A stretch of DNA of 64,000 nucleotides from Catalinimonas sp038039535 (GCF_038039535.1 NZ_JBBPHP010000020.1:55230-119229), one strand, 5' to 3'. Counted from the first letter of the stretch, positions 38,437-47,608 are shown. Numbers and translations are program-made. The notes: a model not told the origin generated them from the letters alone.

Positions 38437-39588
38437 TCAGGTAGCTGCTTTATCGTGTTCCAGTTTGGTTTTCTCCTTTTCGTCTTTTTTCAACTTATCC
38501 TCGTCTTCATCCACCGGCTTACCTCTCCAGTAAGTGGCCAGAGAAGAACCTGTGATGTTCATCACAGGACCGAAGATCGCAGGAGCCAAACCAACGGTGG
38601 CTACTTTTCCCATTTCATTGGCAAGTGCAGAAGCGAGTCCTCCATTTTGCATCCCTACCTCCAGCGCAATGGTACGGCAGTCCCGCTCGGCCATTTTGAA
38701 CACGCGAGCTCCCCAGTACCCCAGGAAATATCCGGATATGTTATGAAAAAATCCTGCAACAATCAGTACCATACCTACATTCAGTAATTCATCACGACCG
38801 GCAGCGGTAATGATAGTAATGATATAAGCGATTCCAAACATTGAAATGATCGGCATGGCATCATCCAGCCACTTAAGCTTGCCATGGAAAAAGTGATTAA
38901 AAATCAAACCAGCCGTTACCGGGATGACTACAATTTTGACCATGCTCCACATCATACCCAAGACATCTACCTGCACAAATTCTCCTCCCAGCCAGGCCAT
39001 CATATTAGGCGTGACAAAGGGTGCCAGCAGGGTAGCAAAAGCAGTGAGTGTAACGGATAAGGCTAAATTAGCCTTTGCCAGATAAGCCATAACATTAGAT
39101 GCCAATCCACTGGGAGATGCACCTATGAGTATAATACCTGCGGCTATTTCTGGTTCTACCCCAAGTAAATTAGCCAGGCCAAAACCCACAAAGGGCATGA
39201 TGGTAAATTGGAAGAACATTCCTAAGAGAACACCTTTGGGCATTTTTACTACTCCGGCAAAATCCTTGATACTCATGGCTGTACCCATACCAAACATAAT
39301 GATCTGTAGCAAAGGCGTAAATAAGTTTTTCAGATCAAATCCGTTGACCTCCTGAAAATAGGACGGATAAAACATGGCAACGGTGACTGAGGCAAAAATA
39401 ATTACTGTGAAAGAAAAGCCTCTCAGAAAAGAAAATCCCCGAAAACCTATGGCCAGAAAAAGAAAGAAGGCGGTTAGTAAAAGTCCTATCCCGCTTTCCA
39501 GTCCCATAATTAACAGAATGACTACTGCCAGTACACAAGCTCCTGCAAGCCCCAGCATAATTTGATAAATCGTTTTAGTCTGCTTCAT
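38437..39588 (-). CDS. BASS family (bile acid:sodium symporter-like) carrier
   Basis: The 383-residue protein has about ten membrane spans and the family's re-entrant motifs (ILIGASPSGLASNVMAYLAKAN and GMQNGGLASALA). Members couple sodium to uptake of organic anions, including pyruvate and 2-keto acids in the plastid and bacterial branches. The C-terminal tail is highly charged (KPVDEDEDKLKKDEKEKTK). It lies in the sugar-acid locus, separated from the enolase genes by a terminator, and precedes the epimerase lipoprotein. I infer import of a 2-keto acid made in the periplasm. Confidence 0.9.
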   Translation of the reverse strand: MKQTKTIYQIMLGLAGACVLAVVILLIMGLESGIGLLLTAFFLFLAIGFRGFSFLRGFSFTVIIFASVTVAMFYPSYFQEVNGFDLKNLFTPLLQIIMFGMGTAMSIKDFAGVVKMPKGVLLGMFFQFTIMPFVGFGLANLLGVEPEIAAGIILIGASPSGLASNVMAYLAKANLALSVTLTAFATLLAPFVTPNMMAWLGGEFVQVDVLGMMWSMVKIVVIPVTAGLIFNHFFHGKLKWLDDAMPIISMFGIAYIITIITAAGRDELLNVGMVLIVAGFFHNISGYFLGYWGARVFKMAERDCRTIALEVGMQNGGLASALANEMGKVATVGLAPAIFGPVMNITGSSLATYWRGKPVDEDEDKLKKDEKEKTKLEHDKAAT

Positions 39589-39614
39589 ATTTGTGTATTA
39601 GTACAGCTCAAATT

Positions 39615-39660
39615 AACAAAAAAGAAAATGCCAGACTCATTTTAAAGCCTGGCATTTTAA
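39615..39660 (-). terminator. terminator between the enolase genes and the BASS carrier
   Basis: On the minus strand AAAATGCCAG pairs with CTGGCATTTT (10-bp stem) and is followed by CTTTTTTG. It lies directly downstream of the last enolase-superfamily gene, so the BASS and epimerase genes may be a separate unit or depend on read-through. Confidence 0.85.
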
Positions 39661-39669
39661 AAAAAGCCA

Positions 39670-41130
39670 TTAACTCCAGAGTCTATCGGCGGAATCTATA
39701 GTATCCCACTCAGGAGTCGGTGCAAAGTATTTAGTACCTTTTTTCATATGTTCTTTTACCACATCTTCATTTAACTCTACCCCTAGCCCGGGTTTTTCCG
39801 GCACTACTATATGCCCATCCTGTACGATCGGTTTTTCTATACCAGTTACCAGATCTTCCCACCAGTCTATATCCACGGAGTGATGCTCCAGCGCAATAAA
39901 ATTCTGGGTAGCAGCTGCACAATGTACATTGGCCATCATAGATACCGGAGTTCCAGCAAAGTGCATCATCATCGGAATACCATTTTCCTCAGCATAATCT
40001 CCAATCTTTTTGGTTTCCAGAATTCCACCTGATGAGGCGAGGTCAGGGTGAATCATATCCACTGCACGGGCATCAATCAATTTGATAAATTCTTCTTTGA
40101 GGAAGATATCTTCTCCGGTGAGCGTAGGCGTTGTGATGTTATTGGTAATTTCCTTCCACTTATCCGTATACTGCCAGGGCACCAAATCTTCCAGGTAAGC
40201 CAGACGGTAAGGTTCCAGGACTCTACCCAAGCGTATTGCTTCATTGGTATCAAAGTGACCAAAATGATCCGCTGCCAACGGAATTTCGTAGCCTACTACA
40301 TCCCTTACCTGCTTTACATATTCAGCCACTTTTTCCAAACCTTCGTCAGTAATTTGAATTCTGGTAAACGGGTGAGCGGTAGTACCATAGCTTCCGTATT
40401 CACGACTCCACTGCTGCCCGATGTCATACATATTACTGTTGATGACCATATTCTCTTCATCCTTCAGCATCTGGATACCGAAGTCCATTTTAAGGAAGGT
40501 GAAGCCCTGATCTACTCTTTCCTTCATACGCTCGGCATAGGTGATAGGGTCGGGAGAACCGGCAGTATCGCAGTAGAGGCGAACTTTGTCGCGGAATTTC
40601 CCTCCTACCATTTGATAGGCTGGTACATTATAAGCCTTGCCCGCCAAATCCCAAAGTGCCATTTCTACCGCACATACACCACCTGCCTGGCGGGAATGTC
40701 CGCCAAACTGCTTGATCTTCTTGAAGATCCGATCCACATTGCAAGGATTTTCTCCCAGAATACGGCTTTTAAGGAAAAGTGCGTACTTAGGGCTGGCATG
40801 GTCGCGCACTTCGCCCAAGCCATAGATCCCCTGATTGGTATCAATTCTGATCACCGGGCAGGGCATAGGTGCATTGGCGATTTCCACCACGCGCATGTCG
40901 GTAATTTTCAGATCGCTAGGACTGGAATTTTTGTTAACTTTTTGAGTAGAGAACTCCAAAGTTTCTTCAATAGACCTGTTCATAAACCCGCCCAAAGCTA
41001 GTCCGCCAAGTCCGGCTTTCTGGAAAAATTCACGTCTTCCATTAGTTGAAGAATGCTTTACTGGGTCCTGCTTTGCCTCAACTTTTTTGGCAGGCATTTT
41101 CAATAATTCCTGTATCTTTTTAGTGTTCAT
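39670..41130 (-). CDS. enolase-superfamily (mandelate racemase-type) enzyme, paralogue 1
   Basis: I start at the ATG at 41128-41130; the longer frame to 41202 runs back into the upstream gene. The 486-residue protein has a twin-arginine-type signal after a 30-residue leader (GRREFFQKAGLGGLALGG). The barrel has the metal ligands Asp (AADHFGH), Glu (YLEDLVPW) and Glu (LTGEDIF), a K-x-D pair (FLKMDFG), and the acid-base candidates Asp (MIHPDLASS) and His (MMHFAGTP). It belongs to the same subgroup as the next gene. A dehydratase on an acid sugar is the likely reaction; substrate unknown. Confidence 0.9.
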   Translation of the reverse strand: MNTKKIQELLKMPAKKVEAKQDPVKHSSTNGRREFFQKAGLGGLALGGFMNRSIEETLEFSTQKVNKNSSPSDLKITDMRVVEIANAPMPCPVIRIDTNQGIYGLGEVRDHASPKYALFLKSRILGENPCNVDRIFKKIKQFGGHSRQAGGVCAVEMALWDLAGKAYNVPAYQMVGGKFRDKVRLYCDTAGSPDPITYAERMKERVDQGFTFLKMDFGIQMLKDEENMVINSNMYDIGQQWSREYGSYGTTAHPFTRIQITDEGLEKVAEYVKQVRDVVGYEIPLAADHFGHFDTNEAIRLGRVLEPYRLAYLEDLVPWQYTDKWKEITNNITTPTLTGEDIFLKEEFIKLIDARAVDMIHPDLASSGGILETKKIGDYAEENGIPMMMHFAGTPVSMMANVHCAAATQNFIALEHHSVDIDWWEDLVTGIEKPIVQDGHIVVPEKPGLGVELNEDVVKEHMKKGTKYFAPTPEWDTIDSADRLWS

Positions 41131-41162
41131 AGGTTTTAGATTGTTGGATAAAAATATTAAAA

Positions 41163-42602
41163 TTAACTCCACAAGCGATCCCAGGAGCGTATTTCGTTCC
41201 ACTCCTCTGTTGGCGCAAAGTACTTCTCTCCTTTGGCAAGATGCTCTTTCACCACATCTTCATTGAGTTCTACGCCTATTCCAGGTTTCTCGGGCACATT
41301 AACGTAGCCATCCTGAACGATAGGTTTTTCAATACCTGTCACCAGATCTTCCCACCATTCATTGTCTACTGAGTGATGCTCCAGAGCAATAAAGTTATAA
41401 GTAGCTGCTATGGCATGTACACTTCCCATAAAAGAAACCGGAGATGCGGCATGGTGCACCGCCATCGCTACGCCATATTCTTCTGCCATATCTCCAATGA
41501 GCTTGGTTTGTAACAGACCTCCGGCACTTCCCGGGTCAGGATGCACAATATCTACTGCTTTGTTTACAATCAGGTCCCGAAAATTTTCTTTGTGGTAAAT
41601 ATCTTCACCGGTCATGGTAGGTGTATCCAGAGCCTCGGAAATGGTTTTCCAGTCTTCCGTATTCTGCCAGGGCACCATATCTTCCAGCCAGGAAAGTGTG
41701 TAAGGCTCAAATGCTTTACCCAGTCTGATCATGCTGTTGACTCCCATGTGACCAAGATGGTCAATGCCCAAAGGTACTTCGTAGCCAACCAACTCTCTTG
41801 TTTTGGCAATGTACTCCGTGAGTAACTCAACCCCTTTATCAGTGATTTGAACACGGGTAAGCGGGTGTTTGGTCTGCGTATAACTGGTGACATCACGATC
41901 AGTCCAGCCCCGCATCTCCCCCCAGGGTTCAGTATTTACCAAAGTACCTGGTATATCTTTGATCAGGCCAATCCCTACATCCATTTTAAGGATGGTAAAG
42001 CCTTTATCTACCCGATCTTTCATGCGCTGGGCAAACTGATCAGGGTCACGAACGGTTGGAGTATCTACATAAATCCTCACTTTGTCACGGTACTTGCCAC
42101 CAAAAAGCTGATATACCGGTACACCATAGGCTTTTCCTGCCAGGTCCCATAGGGCCATCTCCACTCCGGAAACTCCTCCACCCTGACGTCCATGCCAGCC
42201 AAATTGCTTGATCTTACGGAAGACACGCTCCACATTGCAGGGGTTGTCTCCCAGAATACGGCTCTTTAAAAACAAAGCATAACGTTTATCTGCACCATCT
42301 CTCACATCTCCCAGCCCATATATACCTTGATTAGTATCAATTCTAACCAGAGGCACATTGCCATACTGTGCAATCCGCATGTCGGTGATTTGCAGATCGG
42401 TTGGAGCAGAATTTCTGTTAACCTTTTGTGTGGTGTATTCTAAAGTCTCTTCTATGGGTTTTCCCAGAAATGATGAACCTACCGCTAACCCTCCCAGGCC
42501 TGCTTTCTGCATAAAGTCGCGCCTGCTATTGTTTGAGGAATTTGCTTTTCCATTATGATCAGGACGCAAAAGTCTCTTTATCCAATCTTTTTGGTTTTTC
42601 AT
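41163..42602 (-). CDS. enolase-superfamily (mandelate racemase-type) enzyme, paralogue 2
   Basis: The 479-residue protein has a canonical Tat signal (NSRRDFMQKAGLGGLAVGSS). Metal ligands are Asp (GIDHLGHMG), Glu (WLEDMVPW) and Glu (MTGEDIY), with K-x-D (ILKMDVG) and a His/Asp pair (IVHPDPGSAG, AVHHAASP). It shares most motifs and the C-terminal FAPT.EW region with paralogue 1, 32 bases downstream, indicating a tandem duplication followed by divergence. The Asp-His-x-Gly-His metal-site motif differs from the Asp-x-His-Gly-Arg motif of aldonate dehydratases such as the third paralogue. Confidence 0.9.
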   Translation of the reverse strand: MKNQKDWIKRLLRPDHNGKANSSNNSRRDFMQKAGLGGLAVGSSFLGKPIEETLEYTTQKVNRNSAPTDLQITDMRIAQYGNVPLVRIDTNQGIYGLGDVRDGADKRYALFLKSRILGDNPCNVERVFRKIKQFGWHGRQGGGVSGVEMALWDLAGKAYGVPVYQLFGGKYRDKVRIYVDTPTVRDPDQFAQRMKDRVDKGFTILKMDVGIGLIKDIPGTLVNTEPWGEMRGWTDRDVTSYTQTKHPLTRVQITDKGVELLTEYIAKTRELVGYEVPLGIDHLGHMGVNSMIRLGKAFEPYTLSWLEDMVPWQNTEDWKTISEALDTPTMTGEDIYHKENFRDLIVNKAVDIVHPDPGSAGGLLQTKLIGDMAEEYGVAMAVHHAASPVSFMGSVHAIAATYNFIALEHHSVDNEWWEDLVTGIEKPIVQDGYVNVPEKPGIGVELNEDVVKEHLAKGEKYFAPTEEWNEIRSWDRLWS

Positions 42603-42636
42603 ATAACAAGGTTGTGTATTAGTAGTGTGATTTTTT

Positions 42637-43572
42637 TTACCAGGTACGCCCTTCTAAAAATTCGTCCAGTTCCGCTCTTGACATAGGCAGCTTATCAGGG
42701 TTATCATCCAACCAGCCAAGGAATGCCTGTTTGATTTCATCCGTCCAGCGAGAATCTATCTGGCCGGGAGTATATGTACCCTCTCTAAGCATCTGATGGC
42801 CAAATTGGTCACGAAGCGCGATAAACTCAGCATTGGTAATTACTTCTTCAGCCAAATGGGCAGGAATAAAAATCACTCCTTCTCTTTTGGCTAAGACTAC
42901 GTCGCCCGGCATTACTGTAGCCCGACCAATTCTGATAGGTTTGTTAATTCCGGTAAGCATCATACCCTGAATAAAAGAAGGGTCCCATCCGCGCACATAA
43001 GCATTAAAACCTTCTATTTTGGCAAGTCCTTCCATATCTCTGGATGAACCGTCAAAGACAACACCATTACCAGATTTCGCATAGATAGAATTACCTAGAT
43101 TATCTCCGATGAGCGTGCCATCTACTATTTTACCAAAGCCATCGGCAACGTACACATCACCCATCTGAAGTTCATCAATAGGCCATGAATTAGAACCTCC
43201 AATTCTTCCATCTTTTTCACCCTGCGCCTTGATATCATCATTCACATCAGGGCGGGATGGCATGTATTGGGCGGTAAGGGCACGGCCAGCAAAAGGTTGG
43301 TCCTGATGTAGCATTTCCCATCCTCCTTCAAACTGGTTATTATATCCCTTATTACGAAGTACTCCCCAGGCTTCTTCAATTGAAATATTTTTAGCTCTAT
43401 CCAGCAATTCTTGAGGCACTTTCGGACGACCGTCAGGATAACGCTCTCCTTCCCAGTCAGAAGTTAGCTCCAGCATTTCTTCCTTACTCATGGTCACATG
43501 CTGCGCAACAGAAGGAAATCCGGTAATAAGCAAGCCAGACAAGATGAAAAAAATCAGGTAGTTACGTTTCAT
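42637..43572 (-). CDS. exported RraA/HMG-aldolase family protein A
   Basis: The 311-residue protein has a Sec signal peptide (residues 1-24, ending VAQ) and an RraA-like fold in which GDNLGNSIYAKSGNGVVFDG and the Arg-Asp pair (SSRDMEGL) match the metal- and substrate-binding residues of HMG/CHA aldolases. These enzymes cleave 4-hydroxy-2-keto acids to pyruvate and another product using a divalent metal. Normal family members are cytoplasmic and about 160-240 residues; the extra N-terminal 80 residues and the signal are unusual. The gene lies between two enolase-superfamily genes. Confidence 0.88.
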   Translation of the reverse strand: MKRNYLIFFILSGLLITGFPSVAQHVTMSKEEMLELTSDWEGERYPDGRPKVPQELLDRAKNISIEEAWGVLRNKGYNNQFEGGWEMLHQDQPFAGRALTAQYMPSRPDVNDDIKAQGEKDGRIGGSNSWPIDELQMGDVYVADGFGKIVDGTLIGDNLGNSIYAKSGNGVVFDGSSRDMEGLAKIEGFNAYVRGWDPSFIQGMMLTGINKPIRIGRATVMPGDVVLAKREGVIFIPAHLAEEVITNAEFIALRDQFGHQMLREGTYTPGQIDSRWTDEIKQAFLGWLDDNPDKLPMSRAELDEFLEGRTW

Positions 43573-43691
43573 TATTTTTCTTTTTAAAATTGGTAGTACA
43601 AGTGATTTTACAAAAATCTTTAATGTTGAGAAATGAAGGTTTGAACTTAGGAACCCTGCTTTAAATTAACAAGGAAAAAAGCAATGCTTGT

Positions 43692-44972
43692 TTAGGCAAA
43701 GAAAGGCACGTTTTCGTCAGCATACTTTCTCAAGCCTTCCTCATTGATCTCCACACCTATACCGGGCTTATCCAAAAGAGGTATATATCCGTCTACCACC
43801 ATCTCTCCCTCAAAGTCTACAATCTCCTTGAACATGGGATTTTTGTGAAAATAAATCTGCCACTCCAGTATCATAAAGTTTGGTACTGAAGCACAGACAT
43901 GGCTGGAAGCCATCGCCCCCAGATAAGAAGCTACCATATGCGGAGCAAATGGAACATAATAGAGATTCGCCAGGTTGGCAATTCTCTGTGCCTCACCCAG
44001 GCCACCTGCTTTTTGCAGATCAGGCATGATGATGTCTACTCCTCCAATTTCCAATAGTCTGCGAAATGGATGGGCCAGGTATAGATTTTCTCCGGTACAA
44101 ATAGGGGTAGAAGTAGATTCGGTGATGAGGCGGTAAGCTTCCAGATTTTCCGCAGGGATAGGCTCTTCCAGCCACATCAAATTAAGGGGCTCCAGCATCT
44201 TGGCAACCTTCATACCAGTGGGTAAATCGTAGCGTCCGTGCATATCACAGCAAATATCTATGTTGGGGCCAACCGCCTCCCGGGCCGCTGCCACCTGATC
44301 ATACATCCTTTGCAGCTCAGCAGGGCTGGCAGTCCAGTTGTACCTGTCGTACTTGTTGGGGTCATTAGCCTGATCCAGATCAAACTTAACCGCAGTCATA
44401 CCCATGTTCACTGCTTCAGTGGCTGCATCAGCAAAATCCTGAGGAGAAGGCAACTGGTTCTGGTAAAGCGCAGTATCCATATACACTCTGACTTTATCTC
44501 TGAATTTACCTCCCAGCAATTGATAAACGGGCATGTTCAGCGCTTTCCCTGCCATATCCCAGAGTGCAGTTTCTATAGCAGTAAGTGTGGCTACATACAT
44601 ACCGGACTGTGCGCCTTCAAAAAATCCCCTGCGACGCACATCCTCAAAAATACGGTGCATATTAAGAGGATTCTGTCCTTTGATGCGCGCTCCCATCATT
44701 TTCACCAGATGATAGGTTCCGGGTGTAGCATCCACTGCTTCTCCGTGTCCGACGATATCCTGATTGCTATAAACTTTTACAAACAGGCTATGACCTCCAC
44801 GAATGTAGGCACATTTAACATCTGTGATCTGTAAATCAGAAGGGGCTGAGTAGAGTGATTGTTTTTGAACGGCTGCGAAAAGGTCGTTAGCAAAATTAGC
44901 AAAAAGCGATAGCCCAACTGCTCCCGCAGTACCTTTGGACAAGAATGAACGTCTTGAGTAGTTATTGGTCAT
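43692..44972 (-). CDS. enolase-superfamily sugar-acid dehydratase, paralogue 3
   Basis: The 426-residue protein has a clear Tat signal (YSRRSFLSKGTAGAVGLSLF). It carries the galactonate-dehydratase-type motif CDMHGR, where Asp binds magnesium and His is an acid/base, then Glu (WLEEPIP) and Glu (CTGENL), Asp (IIMPDLQKAGG) and a second catalytic His (APHMVAS). The K-x-D on strand two reads VKFDLD. This is the one of the three paralogues whose motifs best fit a characterised activity: dehydration of an aldonic acid to a 2-keto-3-deoxy acid. It lies between the two RraA-like genes. Confidence 0.9.
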   Translation of the reverse strand: MTNNYSRRSFLSKGTAGAVGLSLFANFANDLFAAVQKQSLYSAPSDLQITDVKCAYIRGGHSLFVKVYSNQDIVGHGEAVDATPGTYHLVKMMGARIKGQNPLNMHRIFEDVRRRGFFEGAQSGMYVATLTAIETALWDMAGKALNMPVYQLLGGKFRDKVRVYMDTALYQNQLPSPQDFADAATEAVNMGMTAVKFDLDQANDPNKYDRYNWTASPAELQRMYDQVAAAREAVGPNIDICCDMHGRYDLPTGMKVAKMLEPLNLMWLEEPIPAENLEAYRLITESTSTPICTGENLYLAHPFRRLLEIGGVDIIMPDLQKAGGLGEAQRIANLANLYYVPFAPHMVASYLGAMASSHVCASVPNFMILEWQIYFHKNPMFKEIVDFEGEMVVDGYIPLLDKPGIGVEINEEGLRKYADENVPFFA

Positions 44973-45061
44973 TGGTTTTTAGGTTTTAGATGTTGATTAA
45001 TTAGGGATTAGTAATCGGGATAGGTTTTATAATTTCTAAAACTTAATCCCCAACCCCAGAT

Positions 45062-46009
45062 TTACCAGGTACGGTTTTTCAATATTTCCTGAATCTGCTC
45101 AGGAGGAACTGGAAGTTCGTCAACGTTGGCTTCCAGCCATTGCGAAAAGTCTTTTTCAATCTCGTCAGACCAGCGGGTGTCAATCTGACCTGCGGTATAT
45201 TTTTTCTCTCGCAGACGCTGATGACCAAACATATCTCTCAGCCTCACGATTTCGGAGGTTTTCACTACTTTTTCTGCCAGATGAGCAGGAATCACACTTA
45301 CTCCTCCTTCTTTACCCAGAATCACATCGCCGGGCACTACCATAACACTACCCAGATTGATAGGCACATTCATACCGATGAGAGTGGTATTCTGACCATA
45401 GGAAGGATTATGATGGGAAGGGTGGTAGCTTCTGACAAAAGAAGTGAACTCGGGTAATTCTTTGAGTCCTTCAATATCCCGGATCGCACCATTATAGACG
45501 ATACCGTTGCCAGAATTTGCATAAATGGCGTTGGCGAGATTGTCTCCTATTGTAGGGCCGTCCTTATGAGCTCCAAACTGATCGGCCACATATACATCTC
45601 CGGGTTGAAGCTCGTCTACCGGCCAGGAGTTCTGCCCTTTGATCCGTCCTTCTTCATGCCCTTTGTCAAGGGTAGATTTATACACATCAGGTCTGCCAGG
45701 CATAAAGAGTGCTGTATAGGCTCTACCTACCAATACCTGCTCGGGATGTATGCTAAGCCAGTCCTCTTCATACTGATGCTGAAACCCTTCGTTTTTCATT
45801 ACTGCCCAGGCTTCTTCATGGGTAACCAGCTTCATCCGCTCAAGAATTTCATCCGGGACTTTGGGACGACCATCTTCAAAACGCTCACCTTCCCAGAGAG
45901 GGGTGTAAAGCAACATTTGTTCTCTGCTAATAGTCTGAGCTTTTGCACCAAACTGCATTAGGATAAGACTAATGAGCAGTATGCTCATCCATAGATTGTT
46001 TTTTTTCAT
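45062..46009 (-). CDS. exported RraA/HMG-aldolase family protein B
   Basis: I start at the ATG at 46007-46009, which gives a clean signal peptide (MKKNNLWMSILLISLILM, ending GAKAQ); an ATG five codons upstream is possible. The 315-residue product parallels protein A: GDNLANAIYANSGNGIVYNG and the Arg-Asp pair (AIRDIEGL) of the aldolase site, and the same C-terminal region (GQIDTRWSDEIEKDF). It is the first catabolic gene after susD. Similarity to protein A is moderate, so the two may act on different products. Confidence 0.88.
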   Translation of the reverse strand: MKKNNLWMSILLISLILMQFGAKAQTISREQMLLYTPLWEGERFEDGRPKVPDEILERMKLVTHEEAWAVMKNEGFQHQYEEDWLSIHPEQVLVGRAYTALFMPGRPDVYKSTLDKGHEEGRIKGQNSWPVDELQPGDVYVADQFGAHKDGPTIGDNLANAIYANSGNGIVYNGAIRDIEGLKELPEFTSFVRSYHPSHHNPSYGQNTTLIGMNVPINLGSVMVVPGDVILGKEGGVSVIPAHLAEKVVKTSEIVRLRDMFGHQRLREKKYTAGQIDTRWSDEIEKDFSQWLEANVDELPVPPEQIQEILKNRTW

Positions 46010-46031
46010 AGTAGTATCTTTCAATTCATAA

Positions 46032-46060
46032 GATAGGCTGGACTTTATTTCCAGCCTATC
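46032..46060 (-). promoter_or_regulatory. strong hairpin between susD and the first aldolase gene
   Basis: An 11-bp perfect inverted repeat (GATAGGCTGGA / TCCAGCCTATC) with a 7-base loop sits in the 75-base gap after susD. On the minus strand it is followed by TTATGAATTG rather than a T tract, so it is not a normal terminator. It could stabilise the susCD part of the transcript or weaken read-through, leaving the enzymes less expressed than the transporter. Confidence 0.75.
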
Positions 46061-46084
46061 CTCTAAATATACAAATCATTTTCA

Positions 46085-47608
46085 CTATTCAACATCCCAC
46101 CAGACTCTGGTGTCAAGATTATCTGCTCCCATACGTGAAATCGCAGCATTTACGTTTTCTGTATTTACTATAATTTCATCTGAAGGATATGTAAGCCTGC
46201 GAATAAAGTCACCTGAAATATCCTGGTTAGGGAAAGGATTGGGGTCCAGGTCAGGATATCCACTTCTTCTGAAGTTAGCAAAAGCTTCAGGACCATTCAG
46301 GAAGGAGGCAACCCAGTACTGAGTATTGATTTGTTCAAGAGCATTGGCTTCATCAAAAGGGTTAGCGGCAAGATACGCATCAATCTCAGCCTCGGGAATT
46401 GCTGAATCATCTGAATATAAAGCCATTTGTTCCATATGTGCTCTTACACCCTGATTATAAAATTCCTGGGCAGAACCTGAAATCCAGTCTCTTGAAGCAG
46501 CCTCGGCAAGTAACAATTGGGTCTGGGCAGCAGTCACTAAAAACATAGGGGAAGTCTGCTGCGCTACTCGATTACGGTCAGCCTGAGAAAACTCATAAAA
46601 GCTGGCCAGACCAAGCTCTTCAGCCACCTGTCGGGCAGTCTCATCATTATTTCCCATAGGCATACCAATCTGTAGATCCGGATCTGAAGATGCCCTTGCC
46701 GGTACCTGCTCAGGGCCGGAGGCTGCCCCTACATACCTGACAGCGATCGCTGACAGACGTGGATCATCATTTTCCTGTAAATAGTCAACAAATGGAGCAG
46801 CTAAATAATAATTATTGGCTTCCGTAGCATTTAGTGTTCGTCCCGGACCGTTTACATAATTTGCATCATGGCGTATCACTGCGTTCTCATCATTAGAAGT
46901 AATCACTCCTGCCTGATAAGCCTGTTGTACAACCTGCTGAGCTGTGGAGGGCTCTACTTTACTGAGGTGCATCCCTGCTCTTAGGAGTAAAGAGTTACCA
47001 TACTTTTTCCATAAATCAATATCACCACCATAGAGGACATCAGCAGTTTCTATCGTTCCGGATTCGTTTAAGGCAGCAGTGGCCTGACTCAGTTCATTGA
47101 TGATATCAGGATATATTTCCGACTGAGGATCGTATGCAGGATAGAAGTTCTGCTCCAGAAACGCTTTCCCTCCTTCAAAATAAGGAATGTCGCCATAAGA
47201 ATCCGTTAGTAACATGAACGCATGAGCCTGAAGAATTCTTGTCATCTGAAGCAGATTATTTCTTTCAGGAACATCTTCAATACGACTGATAATATCACGG
47301 GTAGAACGGATGACGTTGCGATAATAATTTTCCCACATGTCTTCTGTTGACTCCCGGTTATCCTGGTTAAAATTAGCACCGGTCAGCACCCCTGAGTTAG
47401 GAGAAATAACCTGTTGCACAATACCCATATCGTATACCAGTACAGAACCGGGGTAAGACATATTGATGATAGCACTGTTGAGCTGAAAGGCTGGATCAAC
47501 GTTGGTAGCCTCAGTCTCGTTGGTATTGAGTTCGTCAAAACCTTCATCACAGGATATGAGAAGCATAAATACCAAGGGAAGGAAACGAAATATTAATAGC
47601 TTATTCAT
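46085..47608 (-). CDS. SusD/RagB family outer-membrane lipoprotein
   Basis: The 507-residue protein starts with a lipobox (FMLLISC, Cys20) and is helical with TPR-like repeats typical of SusD-like_2 proteins: LNTNETEATNVDP at the start, QNFYPAYDPQSEIYPDII, and a C-terminal DEIIVNTENVNAAI. It binds the substrate at the cell surface and forms a lid on the SusC channel encoded 12 bases upstream. The family type (SusD-like_2) has been seen with non-glycan and oligosaccharide substrates alike. Confidence 0.93.
   Translation of the reverse strand: MNKLLIFRFLPLVFMLLISCDEGFDELNTNETEATNVDPAFQLNSAIINMSYPGSVLVYDMGIVQQVISPNSGVLTGANFNQDNRESTEDMWENYYRNVIRSTRDIISRIEDVPERNNLLQMTRILQAHAFMLLTDSYGDIPYFEGGKAFLEQNFYPAYDPQSEIYPDIINELSQATAALNESGTIETADVLYGGDIDLWKKYGNSLLLRAGMHLSKVEPSTAQQVVQQAYQAGVITSNDENAVIRHDANYVNGPGRTLNATEANNYYLAAPFVDYLQENDDPRLSAIAVRYVGAASGPEQVPARASSDPDLQIGMPMGNNDETARQVAEELGLASFYEFSQADRNRVAQQTSPMFLVTAAQTQLLLAEAASRDWISGSAQEFYNQGVRAHMEQMALYSDDSAIPEAEIDAYLAANPFDEANALEQINTQYWVASFLNGPEAFANFRRSGYPDLDPNPFPNQDISGDFIRRLTYPSDEIIVNTENVNAAISRMGADNLDTRVWWDVE

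Noticed and set aside
40048..41001. 317-codon frame on the plus strand opposite enolase-family gene 1
   Set aside because: Mirrors the coding pattern of the minus-strand gene and has no motif; an antisense shadow.
44238..44834. 198-codon plus-strand frame opposite enolase-family gene 3
   Set aside because: Cys/His-rich shadow of the conserved gene on the other strand.
42637..46009. RraA-like proteins as regulators of RNase E
   Set aside because: Both are exported and keep the aldolase Arg-Asp pair, which does not fit a cytoplasmic ribonuclease inhibitor; only a few proteins of this family bind RNase E.
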